Source of the DNA: Hondaea fermentalgiana
Taxonomy: Eukaryota; Sar; Bigyra; Thraustochytrida; Thraustochytriidae
Assembly (NCBI GenBank): GCA_014084085.1
Contig: NPFB01000078.1
Span: forward strand, 110,935 to 172,059
Length of the DNA stretch: 61,125 bases
Direction: 5' to 3'
Positions 48,739 through 57,739 of the stretch are shown one piece after another (position 1 is the stretch's first letter; every line of letters begins with the position of its first letter). The notes under the pieces are model-generated. The model was not told where the DNA came from. It saw only the letters and a program-made list of their open reading frames with translations, and did not search any database. The translations under genes and the position numbers were made by a program.

Positions 48739-51700
48739 ATGCGACCTGTCAAATTGCGCAAGGGCGACCGCTTGTGGGTAAAGGATAAGGACCTCGTATG
48801 GCGCGAGGCCGTACTCCTGGGCCGCGCCAAGGACGAACATGATCCAGACAGGCTTCTTGTGCAACTTGGCACAAACGGGGAAGAGGATGCGCGCTCCGTC
48901 AAGACCGCCACCAACAAGAAAAAGTATCCAACGAAAACAGTCAGTGCCCGAACCGATTGCGAGGTGCGATTGGTCGCGAGCACCGCCGAGCTCGAGTCCG
49001 TCGAGGATCTCACGCAGGTGCCTGCGCTGCACGAACCATCATTACTCGCCACGCTCCATGCCCGCTTCGACGCGAACCAAATCTACACACGTTCGGGAAG
49101 AGTCCTTCTCGCGCTTAATCCCTACAAACCCATCAAAGGCCTCTACGGCCGCACCATCATCAATCAGTACTATCGCGCTGGCGCCGCTACCGAAGGTCTG
49201 CCTCCGCACCTCTATGGCGTCGCATCCACTGCCTACGTTAACGCGCTTGATGAAGGCGGCACCAATCAGACCGTGCTCGTGAGTGGCGAGTCCGGCTCGG
49301 GCAAGACTGAAAGTACCAAGATTTTGCTGCGCGCAATCACCGAAATGACCGAATTGCGTCTCGGCTCGAAAAATAAGCCGCGTGGCCGTGCCGGGCGGCC
49401 CGCGCTCTCCGATCGCGTGCTGCAAGCTAATCCAATCCTAGAGGCCTTTGGCAATGCGTCGACGCTGCGAAACGAAAACTCGTCACGCTTCGGCAAACTA
49501 ATCCAGGTTGCCTTGCGACCTGTGCAAGGCACGCTCGACGGCGGCTGCATCACGACTTATCTGCTCGAAAAGGCGCGTCTAGCTCACCAGAGTCCTGGCG
49601 AGCGCAACTTTCATGTTTTTTATGCAATGTACGCCGGAGGCTCTCGCGACGAACTTCAAGCCTGGAGGCTGCAGGAAACAGGTCGTGGTCTCGAAGCATT
49701 TGCCTACATTTCCGATAGCGAGGCTATCCTCGAGGACGTCGACGCCGATAGCAAGCGTCTCGAGGCTGTAAAAAACGCTATGAAGGTCCTCGGCTTTTCG
49801 TCCAGCGAGGTCAAGGCTGTCTTTGAAGTCGTGGCTGGCGTCCTGCACCTCGGCAACATCGAATTCGCTGCCGGAAACCATGGTGAGGCGTCGAGCGTAG
49901 CCCCTAAGGGCGCTTCAATGTTGTCATGTGCAGCTTGCTGCGATCTGTTGCAAATCGACGCCAACGCTCTCGAGCGCGCGCTGTGTAAGCGCGTTATCCG
50001 CGTCAACGGCTCGCGCAAAGCGCATGCTCTCCCATCCTTTGCGCATCGTCAGGACGAGTCTTTTGAAAAGCCCAATTCTGTCGAGGATGCGGCGCGAGCG
50101 CGAGATGCTCTCGCCATGACACTTTACGAGCGTCTCTTTGCTTGGCTCGTTTGGCGAGTCAACCAGAGTCTGCGCGACGTTCACAATCTTACGGACCCAC
50201 CAACTTCCACCGATTCGAATGCCACAACGAGCACTACGGCTAGCACGGCGATCCTTAGTCCCGCCTCTGTGCAGAGTAATGGATCAGCCTTTGGCAAGGG
50301 CAGCTTGCCACGTCACAGCAGTCCTCGGCGGAGATCGCCTGCAGCAGCAGCAGGAGGAGCACCGCGGGCGACATCGTATGGCGAGGCAGCAGATGCGGGT
50401 CCTGCTCTGCACCGTGGTTTTGAGATTGGCATTCTCGATGTCTTTGGCTTTGAGGTCTTTGCGCAAAATGGCTTCGAGCAGCTTTGCATCAATTACTGCA
50501 ATGAACGCTTGCAGAGTCTCTTCAACGAGTACGTCTTTCTCCGCGACCAACGCGAGTACAATGCCGAGGGCATCAATTGGGAGTATGTGAACTTTCCTGA
50601 GAATAACACTTGCCTGGAAATGATTGAGTCGCGACCCATTGGTCTGCTGGCGCTTATGGACGAGAACTGCCTGGTGCCGCATGGCAATGATGAGTCGCTC
50701 ATCAACAAAATCTATGCCCACCTTCCCAAGCAGTATGAACAATACCTACCTGCCTCGCAGTACGACCGGGGCAACATGCGTTTCACTGTCAGGCACTTTG
50801 CTGGTCAAGTGCTGTACTCTGCAGCTGGCTTTACCCGCAAAAACAAGAACGAGCTGCGACAAGAGGCCGTCGACCTTTTACGGTCTTCGCGGCATCGCAT
50901 CGTTTGTATTCTTTGTCCGCAGGATGCTGCCGATGCTGCGGGCGGGGCCGACCTTGCCTCATACTTTGACGAGCAGCTCGGGGCCAAGGCTTCGCCTGGC
51001 AAGGGCGCGGTCCCAGGTAGACCTGCTGCAAATGGCATTCTTCGCAATAGACACGGCCCTGTCGCGTCGGCTCTTTCGAGGGGCGCTGTTCAGCAAAAGA
51101 CCGTCATGGCTCACTTCAAAGCGCAGCTCGACGCCGCGTTGCAGACCATTCGCGCAAGCGAGACGCATTTTGTACGCTGCCTCAAGCCCAACGACGAAGA
51201 CGAGCCAGGCTACCTTGATCGTCCGCGTCTTGTGGAACAGCTTCGCTACTCGGGCGTTCTACAAATGGTCCAGGTCGCGCGAGGCGGCTACCTGACGCGC
51301 ATGGTGTACGAGGATTTTCTGATGCGTTTCTGCACGCTTTTGCCGCTCCTCGGACCGAGCGTGCGGGCTGGGCGCTACTTTGGAACACCATCGCGCGCGC
51401 TGGCCTTGTCGAGGGGAGCATCACGCACCAAGTTACAAGGCTACTGCAAGGACATTTTGCGCTGCTTTGGCCTCGTCTATGGCGCCGATTTTCAGACGGG
51501 AAAGACCAAGGTTTTCCTGCGTCAGCACAGCTTTACTCTGCTTGAAATGGCCAAAGACGCTGCGCACGGTCGTGCCGCCCGTGTCATTCAGCGCGTCTTT
51601 CGCGTGCATGTTGAGCATCAATTGCAAAGAGAGGCAGCCACGATGATCCAGTGCATGGTCCGTCAGAGCGCAGCTCGCCACCTGCGGCGCGTCATGAGCG

Positions 51701-53544
51701 AACGCCGCGAAGAGGCTGCGCAAACGATCCAGCTCGCAGTCTTGCAGTATTTGAATCGAATGCGTCGCTACCGCAGGCGACAGGCGCGCCACGAGCGCGC
51801 CAAGCAGCAAAAGAAGGCAAAGTCACTCGGACTTGTTTGTTCTCCGGTCGCCACTCGCGTCACCTTCAACTTGGCCAAATTGGAGGTGCGTGAAATCGAG
51901 TCGCGCCATGACGAGGAGCCTTACACAGCACCCTCCATCATCATTCCTGACTACAACGAAGACCTCGCTTGGGACGATGAAGGCGAAATCGGCAACGGCG
52001 AAAGCCGCGCGCGGAACCGCAAACTCGAATCTCCTCCTCCGCCGCCTCAACAGCTGGACGATTTGTCTTTTGTCAATGCATTGGGCTCGCGGCAAAACAG
52101 TCCTCAACAAAATAGCCCTCGCGACGGCGCGGGAAGTTTCGATGATGATGATAATTTCGACGAAGACGACGTGCAAAATGATGTCGGAGGGGAATGGGGC
52201 TTTGATACTGACGCAAAACAGAGCAAAACAAAATCGAAGAAGGAGAAAAAATCAAGCAAGAAAAAGAAGAATGACAAGAAGAAGAAAACAAAGTCGCCAG
52301 AAGCGACGGATGAGTTTGAGGTCAAGGAGCGTGGTCGTCAACCAAGAAGTCCAAGGGCTAGTAACATTGATCGGGACGCGAGCGACGCCGGTCGACGCGG
52401 CAGGCGCGACTCGACCCAAAGTCGAGACTCGGGCAGGGACCCTTTGGAGGCCGAGCCGTTTCTGGAAGACGAGGCGTTTAGCAGCGCAGCGCAGTCAGAT
52501 ATTCTCCAGACATCAAGCAAAGTCAAGAAGCCAAAGAAGCGCCTCGTTTCACCTCCACCACCGTTGCAACGAGATGGGGACGAAGAGGATGACGACAATG
52601 AATTCACAACGAAGAATCAAGGTTCGCATGATTCCCCAGAGCCAGCCAAAAAGTCTTCCAAGAAAAAGAACAAAAAGACTGACGGAAGGGGTGTGGAAGC
52701 AAATGACGTAGGTTTCACCACCTCTGCTAAAAAGGACTCCAACAACAAGAAGGAGCCGCAAGAGTCCGACGAGATGATGATGAAACGAGTGTTTCGGGAG
52801 CACGGATTCGAGGACGAGCGCAAACTTTTAGACAAAGCTGGTTTTTCGTCCGTGGAAGCCTTGCACCGCGTGAAACATGCCGACCTTCGGAGCATTGGAA
52901 TTTCTCAGTTTGCCGTTCGCAGAGAAATTCTCGCGGCAATTGAGACGATCCGACCTGCGAAAAGGGAGGACGACAAGGGGCCAAAAACTTCTTTGAGCAA
53001 AGATGCCAAACTGGAAAAGTCGCGATCGAGAGATTCTTTAGATGATGACCTCGAAAGCGACGCGGGGATTGCGGACGAAGACGACATTGAGATCGATCGA
53101 GGAGGTCCTCGACTTGGCAGGAAGATCTTAACGGCCTCGGCCATGTTCGTCGTGCTCATTCCTCTCGCGTTTGCTCTTGGCGGTCTTGATTCGGGACTAT
53201 CCTATGCCACCGCCGCGGTTATGACGGCATGGATTTGGTTCCATGTCTTTGTCCGTGGAAGTGGCGACAGCGACGATGATGACGACGAACTGGATGACAA
53301 TGACGATGACGATGACGACGAAAACGCGAGTGTTTCTTCGAGTGCCTCGGACACCGACAGCGCAGGTCCCTCATCTTCCACAGCAAAGCCCCGTGCCAAG
53401 TCTACGAAGAAAGGCGAAAAGTCTTCTGCGGCGCCGGCGGCATCGGCCAAGAACAAGGACAAAAGCAAGAACACGGACAAAAAGAAGGACAAGACAAAGG
53501 ACAAGGAGAAGAAGAAAGCCAAGAGCAAATCTGAAAAGACCTAG
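48739..53544 (+). CDS. Myosin heavy chain with IQ motifs, SAM domain and C-terminal membrane hairpin
   Basis: 1,601 residues from ATG 48739 (MRPVKLRKGDRLWVKDKD); upstream in-frame codons are a CAACAG repeat. An SH3-like N-terminus precedes the motor. P-loop GESGSGKT is at 183-190, switch I NENSSRFGK at 245-253 and switch II DVFGFE at 567-572. LCINYCNERLQSLFN and the converter motif KTKVFLR (about 922) follow. An insertion of about 70 Ser/Pro/Arg-rich residues precedes switch II. About three IQ motifs (945-1010) bind light chains or calmodulin. The tail has a Lys-rich/acidic disordered region (1060-1340), a SAM domain (about 1344-1406, VFREHGFEDERKLL...LRSIGISQFAVRREIL), two hydrophobic helices (1463-1482 and 1486-1505), an Asp run and a Lys/Ser-rich end. 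There is no coiled coil, so it is probably monomeric and membrane-bound. Class not assigned. Confidence 0.93.
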   Translation: MRPVKLRKGDRLWVKDKDLVWREAVLLGRAKDEHDPDRLLVQLGTNGEEDARSVKTATNKKKYPTKTVSARTDCEVRLVASTAELESVEDLTQVPALHEPSLLATLHARFDANQIYTRSGRVLLALNPYKPIKGLYGRTIINQYYRAGAATEGLPPHLYGVASTAYVNALDEGGTNQTVLVSGESGSGKTESTKILLRAITEMTELRLGSKNKPRGRAGRPALSDRVLQANPILEAFGNASTLRNENSSRFGKLIQVALRPVQGTLDGGCITTYLLEKARLAHQSPGERNFHVFYAMYAGGSRDELQAWRLQETGRGLEAFAYISDSEAILEDVDADSKRLEAVKNAMKVLGFSSSEVKAVFEVVAGVLHLGNIEFAAGNHGEASSVAPKGASMLSCAACCDLLQIDANALERALCKRVIRVNGSRKAHALPSFAHRQDESFEKPNSVEDAARARDALAMTLYERLFAWLVWRVNQSLRDVHNLTDPPTSTDSNATTSTTASTAILSPASVQSNGSAFGKGSLPRHSSPRRRSPAAAAGGAPRATSYGEAADAGPALHRGFEIGILDVFGFEVFAQNGFEQLCINYCNERLQSLFNEYVFLRDQREYNAEGINWEYVNFPENNTCLEMIESRPIGLLALMDENCLVPHGNDESLINKIYAHLPKQYEQYLPASQYDRGNMRFTVRHFAGQVLYSAAGFTRKNKNELRQEAVDLLRSSRHRIVCILCPQDAADAAGGADLASYFDEQLGAKASPGKGAVPGRPAANGILRNRHGPVASALSRGAVQQKTVMAHFKAQLDAALQTIRASETHFVRCLKPNDEDEPGYLDRPRLVEQLRYSGVLQMVQVARGGYLTRMVYEDFLMRFCTLLPLLGPSVRAGRYFGTPSRALALSRGASRTKLQGYCKDILRCFGLVYGADFQTGKTKVFLRQHSFTLLEMAKDAAHGRAARVIQRVFRVHVEHQLQREAATMIQCMVRQSAARHLRRVMSERREEAAQTIQLAVLQYLNRMRRYRRRQARHERAKQQKKAKSLGLVCSPVATRVTFNLAKLEVREIESRHDEEPYTAPSIIIPDYNEDLAWDDEGEIGNGESRARNRKLESPPPPPQQLDDLSFVNALGSRQNSPQQNSPRDGAGSFDDDDNFDEDDVQNDVGGEWGFDTDAKQSKTKSKKEKKSSKKKKNDKKKKTKSPEATDEFEVKERGRQPRSPRASNIDRDASDAGRRGRRDSTQSRDSGRDPLEAEPFLEDEAFSSAAQSDILQTSSKVKKPKKRLVSPPPPLQRDGDEEDDDNEFTTKNQGSHDSPEPAKKSSKKKNKKTDGRGVEANDVGFTTSAKKDSNNKKEPQESDEMMMKRVFREHGFEDERKLLDKAGFSSVEALHRVKHADLRSIGISQFAVRREILAAIETIRPAKREDDKGPKTSLSKDAKLEKSRSRDSLDDDLESDAGIADEDDIEIDRGGPRLGRKILTASAMFVVLIPLAFALGGLDSGLSYATAAVMTAWIWFHVFVRGSGDSDDDDDELDDNDDDDDDENASVSSSASDTDSAGPSSSTAKPRAKSTKKGEKSSAAPAASAKNKDKSKNTDKKKDKTKDKEKKKAKSKSEKT

Positions 53545-54815
53545 TGATCAACAAACCTAACATAGATAGAACTTACACTTATAGTACAACACGCCTGTGG
53601 CCGGGCCCAACGCGCAGTGTGTAACTACCTTCTGCCGAGCGTGCGAGTGTGCGTGTGTGTGTGTTCCGCAAGCAAGCGCCTCATTTGTGTTCTACCAGAA
53701 CCCGCTGCCTTTGCTGCCAGCCAGTTGTTGTCAGCCCTACGCACGGTATACATTGCCGGGTGTAGCACGGTGCTACACCAGTATAGTGCGAAACCGGCTT
53801 TTGTGAGGCCGCCAGTGCTGTGCTCACCGCACCGCAACGCAACGCGACGCAACGCAACGTAACTAGAGCGAAGTTACGTATACCGCGTTGCAGTGCACTG
53901 CACTGCCGGGCCCGCCAGCTCGAGGACTCTATAATGTTGCAACACCCAAGTAGGTAATAGCACCACTGCAGTGATCAATGTCCGCGGCCGGCACCACGGC
54001 TGCGGCGGTGTCCGTCTCTCGCGGCCATTCCGAGTCGCGCGGCCATGGCGGTCACAACTTTTACTGTAAATTGAAGTCACTGGCCGCCTTCGGGCGGCCA
54101 GGCCCAGCCACTTCACCATCCGCCAGTGCTTCTGCCGACCTCATATCCTCGACACAGACGAGCACCGCAGCGGTCGATCTTCACCGAGGCGCATCGCAGC
54201 TGCCACTGCTGCAGTCGCGGCACGTTGGGTTCTCCGGGACGGCGGTTTTGCAATGGCCTCTCTTTCCTCGCTGCCACTGTCAATCAGTCAAGAAAGAAAG
54301 AAAGAAAGAAAAATGCACGAGACAGAACCCGGGGACCGCCGCCCTGCGTCCCTTCCCCAGGCTGCCCGGATCTTCTCCGCGGCGTGCACGGGTCCTCCCG
54401 CAGCCGCCCGGCTCTTTGCGGTACCACCGTGGGCGCCTTAACGGCGGGCTCGCCCCACTGTGTCATCGCGGCGAGAATCTCAGCAATAAGGCGCTCGCCA
54501 CGGGTTCCGCACACCTTTCCCACAGCCCACGTTGCGCAGTACAAGTGGTGCGGGGGGTGCGGGTGCGGGTGTGCGCAACGCGCCTCGAGCGAGGGAGCGG
54601 CTGTGCCATGTGATGGAGATGGAGATGGGGACGTGGATCGATTGACGTGAGGTCGATGGAGCGATGGAGCGAAGAAGCGATTGACGCGCGCGCAGGCTCC
54701 GGCAGATCCCAAACACACGCGCGAGAGAAAGTCACCGAGACCGAGCAGCAGCAGCAGAGGTAGCAGCAGCAGCAGCAGCAGCAGCAGAGGAAGAGACAGG
54801 AAGGTAGAAGAGAAG
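53545..54815. other. Intergenic between myosin and PARP
   Basis: 1.27 kb with a perfect hairpin (53759-53779), GCAGTGCACTGC palindromic sequence near 53890, (GAAA)n at 54293-54310 and (AGC)n at 54742-54787 just upstream of the PARP start. Overlapping frames look like composition artefacts. Confidence 0.55.
53759..53779. repeat. Perfect inverted repeat (10-bp arms, 1-nt centre)
   Basis: GGTGTAGCAC-G-GTGCTACACC, about 215 bp after the myosin stop. It could fold as a hairpin in the 3'UTR, or be a protein-binding palindrome. Confidence 0.7.
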
Positions 54816-57428
54816 ATGGTGGTCGCGACACGCGCAACCCGGAGCTCCGCGCGGCTGGCGAAGCAGGAGCAGGAGAAGGAGAATGCGAAGAACACGACGC
54901 CGGTGAACCGCAGCGGCGTCAAGCGCAAGGCCAAGGCAGAGCCCGTGGCGCCGGGAAAGAAGATCAAGAAGGAACCCGCAAAAACGACACGGGTCAGGAG
55001 CACGCGCACGACCACCTCTGCGCGCGTCGCCGCGCCCGTGGCAGTCGCGAGCAAGAAGAAGAATGCAGCAAATGTCAAGGTCAAGAAACAACCGCAGCCG
55101 CAGCCGCAGCCGCAGCCGACAACTCAGATTCATGTTAAGACCGGGCTCAAGGGCGTCGCCAGCCCGACCCCGATGAACATTGGCACCCTCGACTCCGGGT
55201 TCCTAGCCAAGGGCGACGCGATTACAAAGAGCAAGGCCGGAAAGGTGGCCGAACTCAAGCGCGACGGGCGTCTCGTCCTTGTGGACCCATCCAAGAACTC
55301 TGACAAATACTACATTATCCAGCTCATCAAGAGCGGTGCCACCTGGTACTGCTGGCAGCGCTGGGGACGCACGGGAACTTCTGGCCAAGGCATGCTCCAC
55401 AAAGGCACCAAGGCAAAGATGGAAGCCGAGTTCGAATCCAAATTTGCGGAAAAGACGGGAGTTCAATATGATGACGCAAACGACGGAAGCGCCTCCCCGC
55501 TCCCCGGAAAGTACGAGTGGCTCTCGGTCGTGCCTGCAGCTCAGGCCAAGACTCTTGACGCCAAATGGGAATACTACGTGGACGACCATGTCGACGGCAA
55601 GCCGACCGGCTGGTATCCCTATGTGGCAGATGCAAGCCAGGTCGTCGAGCAGCTCTACCGTGATCACCACGTGGCCAAGAACTCGAATATGGCCGTGCGC
55701 TTTGTAGAGTCCGGAAGCTGGACCTACCGTGTGGACCTCAGCTCGACAAAGGGCGATTTCCGGCAGACCAACACACGGACCTCCAAGGAGCGCAAGATTC
55801 GCCGCAATGTGCTCGGATCAACGATGACTTCCGGTCCCGACCCGGCATCTACGCCAGCGACGACGGGTTTTGCTGCGGTCGCGACCGCGACAGCCTCGGC
55901 GCTCGCGGCTGCAGCGTCATCGGCCATCTCGACCGTCGTCTCGCCATTGGCCAAGGCCGCTCCGAAGGCAGTCGCCCAGGCGTCACAGGATATTCCTGTT
56001 CGCCCGCGTTTCGCTGCGATGGTGCCCCAAGGATCCAAGGTCTTTGACGGCATGGACTGCATGCTCAATCAGACCAACATCAGGGCCAACAACAACAAGT
56101 TTTACTGCCTTCAGGTCGTCGAAGCACCCAACGGAATGTACTACGCCCTTAATCACTGGGGCCGCGTTGGTGAAAATGGCCAAGCTAGCAAGAAAGGCTC
56201 TTATGATCCCGAGATCGCGCGAAAATTTTTTGAGCAAAAGTTCAAAGACAAGACTGGAAACAACTGGGCGGATCGAGACAACTTTGTGAAGAAAAACAAG
56301 TACGATCTCATCCTCACCAAGAACGTTTCTGGCGAATTCCCCAAACTTGTGCCAGCAGCTTCGGCCGCGGCTCGTGGTCCCGTGCCCAAGAGCGCTCTCG
56401 ATACCGCCACCGCGGACTTTGTCAAGTTCATTTTCGACAAGGACATGTTCAAGGAGCAAATGGCCGGCCTTGACATTGACGTCGACAAGCTACCTCTGGG
56501 AGCGCTCAGCGATGCACAGGTGCAAAGTGCTTACGATGTGCTCAGCGACATCGAGCGGGAACTCAACGGAAGTGCACGCCGAAACGTTCTCACGGACCTC
56601 AGCTCACGGTATTATACCGTGGTCCCTCACGCCTTTGGCCGTCAGGTGCCACCGGTGATCAGCAACGAGGCCATGCTGCAAAAGGAGTTCGAGCTGATCA
56701 ACGTCATTGGCGACATCGAAAAGGCGCAGAGCATGATCAAGACATCAGACGTCAAGCAGGCCACCCTGCAGGTGAACCCGCTCGATGCTCACTTCGCATC
56801 GCTCAACATGAAGGACTGGGAAGTCGTGGGACCGCAGACTGATACCTTTAAGCGCATCAACGCCTACGCCTCGCGCAGCAAGGGCCGCAACATGAAACTT
56901 CAGCGTCTCTTTCAGGTCGGACGTGATGGTGAAGACGCGCACTTTAAAAAGTATGACGGTCTCGACCGCATGCTTCTCTGGCACGGCACTAACGTTGCTG
57001 TTGTGGCTGCCATTCTCAAGTCGGGACTTCGCATCATGCCTCATTCGGGTGGACGCGTTGGCGCTGGCATCTATCTTGCCTCTGAGCATAGCAAGTCGAG
57101 CGGATACACGTGCGGAGCCCGCTGGAACGGCAAGAACCTTGGCATCATGTTTCTCGTCGAGGCCGTCGTTGGCAAGTCCAAGGAGATCCAGCGCGATGAC
57201 CCGCGTCTGCGCAAGCCGCCCAGCGGTTTTCATTCGGTCCTCGCCAAGGGCCGCAAGAGTCCCATGGGTTCGGGCGACGAAGTTATCAAGATCGAGGGCC
57301 GCAACGTCACCATCCCGGCTGGACCTGTCAAGGATACCGGAGTCTCCTCCTCATTCTATCAGGACGAGATCCTCATCTATGACGAGCGTCAGCACCGTCT
57401 GCGTTTCGTGCTCGTCTTTGAGATGTGA
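54816..57428 (+). CDS. Poly(ADP-ribose) polymerase, WGR-WWE-WGR-PRD-CAT
   Basis: 870 residues from ATG 54816; earlier in-frame codons come from the AGC microsatellite. A basic N-terminus with NLS-like clusters (GVKRKAK, PGKKIKKEP) is followed by WGR domain 1 (about 140-235, CWQRWGRTGTSGQG), a WWE-like domain (about 248-330, DAKWEYYVDDHV...GWYPY) and a Thr/Ala linker. WGR domain 2 (about 408-500, ALNHWGRVGENGQ), the helical regulatory domain (about 525-650) and the catalytic domain (655-870) complete it. The H-Y-E triad is present: His723 (LLWHGT), Tyr753 (GAGIYLAS), Glu851 (YQDEILIYD). It should therefore make poly(ADP-ribose) on itself or on chromatin proteins at DNA breaks. Zinc fingers and BRCT are absent, as in PARP2/3. 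Two WGR domains around a WWE are unusual. Confidence 0.94.
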   Translation: MVVATRATRSSARLAKQEQEKENAKNTTPVNRSGVKRKAKAEPVAPGKKIKKEPAKTTRVRSTRTTTSARVAAPVAVASKKKNAANVKVKKQPQPQPQPQPTTQIHVKTGLKGVASPTPMNIGTLDSGFLAKGDAITKSKAGKVAELKRDGRLVLVDPSKNSDKYYIIQLIKSGATWYCWQRWGRTGTSGQGMLHKGTKAKMEAEFESKFAEKTGVQYDDANDGSASPLPGKYEWLSVVPAAQAKTLDAKWEYYVDDHVDGKPTGWYPYVADASQVVEQLYRDHHVAKNSNMAVRFVESGSWTYRVDLSSTKGDFRQTNTRTSKERKIRRNVLGSTMTSGPDPASTPATTGFAAVATATASALAAAASSAISTVVSPLAKAAPKAVAQASQDIPVRPRFAAMVPQGSKVFDGMDCMLNQTNIRANNNKFYCLQVVEAPNGMYYALNHWGRVGENGQASKKGSYDPEIARKFFEQKFKDKTGNNWADRDNFVKKNKYDLILTKNVSGEFPKLVPAASAAARGPVPKSALDTATADFVKFIFDKDMFKEQMAGLDIDVDKLPLGALSDAQVQSAYDVLSDIERELNGSARRNVLTDLSSRYYTVVPHAFGRQVPPVISNEAMLQKEFELINVIGDIEKAQSMIKTSDVKQATLQVNPLDAHFASLNMKDWEVVGPQTDTFKRINAYASRSKGRNMKLQRLFQVGRDGEDAHFKKYDGLDRMLLWHGTNVAVVAAILKSGLRIMPHSGGRVGAGIYLASEHSKSSGYTCGARWNGKNLGIMFLVEAVVGKSKEIQRDDPRLRKPPSGFHSVLAKGRKSPMGSGDEVIKIEGRNVTIPAGPVKDTGVSSSFYQDEILIYDERQHRLRFVLVFEM

Positions 57429-57739
57429 GAGAACCTATACAGACGTCTCAGGCCGTAAAGATTGGCCATCCACAGCGGTGACCATACGTACTAGGCCTTT
57501 CTTGTATACGAACAAAATTATGATAAATTCCCCCCACCATTGAAAGATCTTCGAAATCTGCAAATTTTTATTAGGAAAAGGCTCTTCTCCTTGCGATAAA
57601 ATGTACTGTTTCGGGACAAGCAAAGACCGACACGACTCTGGTGATAATGTAGCGCAAAGAAGCAAAACAAAAGAAACTTGTTACAGTCGTGTGTTTTCCT
57701 TTGTTTGTTTTCCAAAGCTGGAACAAAAGAACGAGACTG
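57429..57739. other. Convergent 3' intergenic region PARP/EH protein
   Basis: 311 bp, AT-richer than the genes, with a minus-strand AATAAA at 57567-57572. Nothing coding. Confidence 0.6.
57567..57572 (-). promoter_or_regulatory. AATAAA poly(A) signal of the EH-domain gene
   Basis: Minus-strand canonical hexamer 168 bp beyond the stop codon. Confidence 0.45.
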
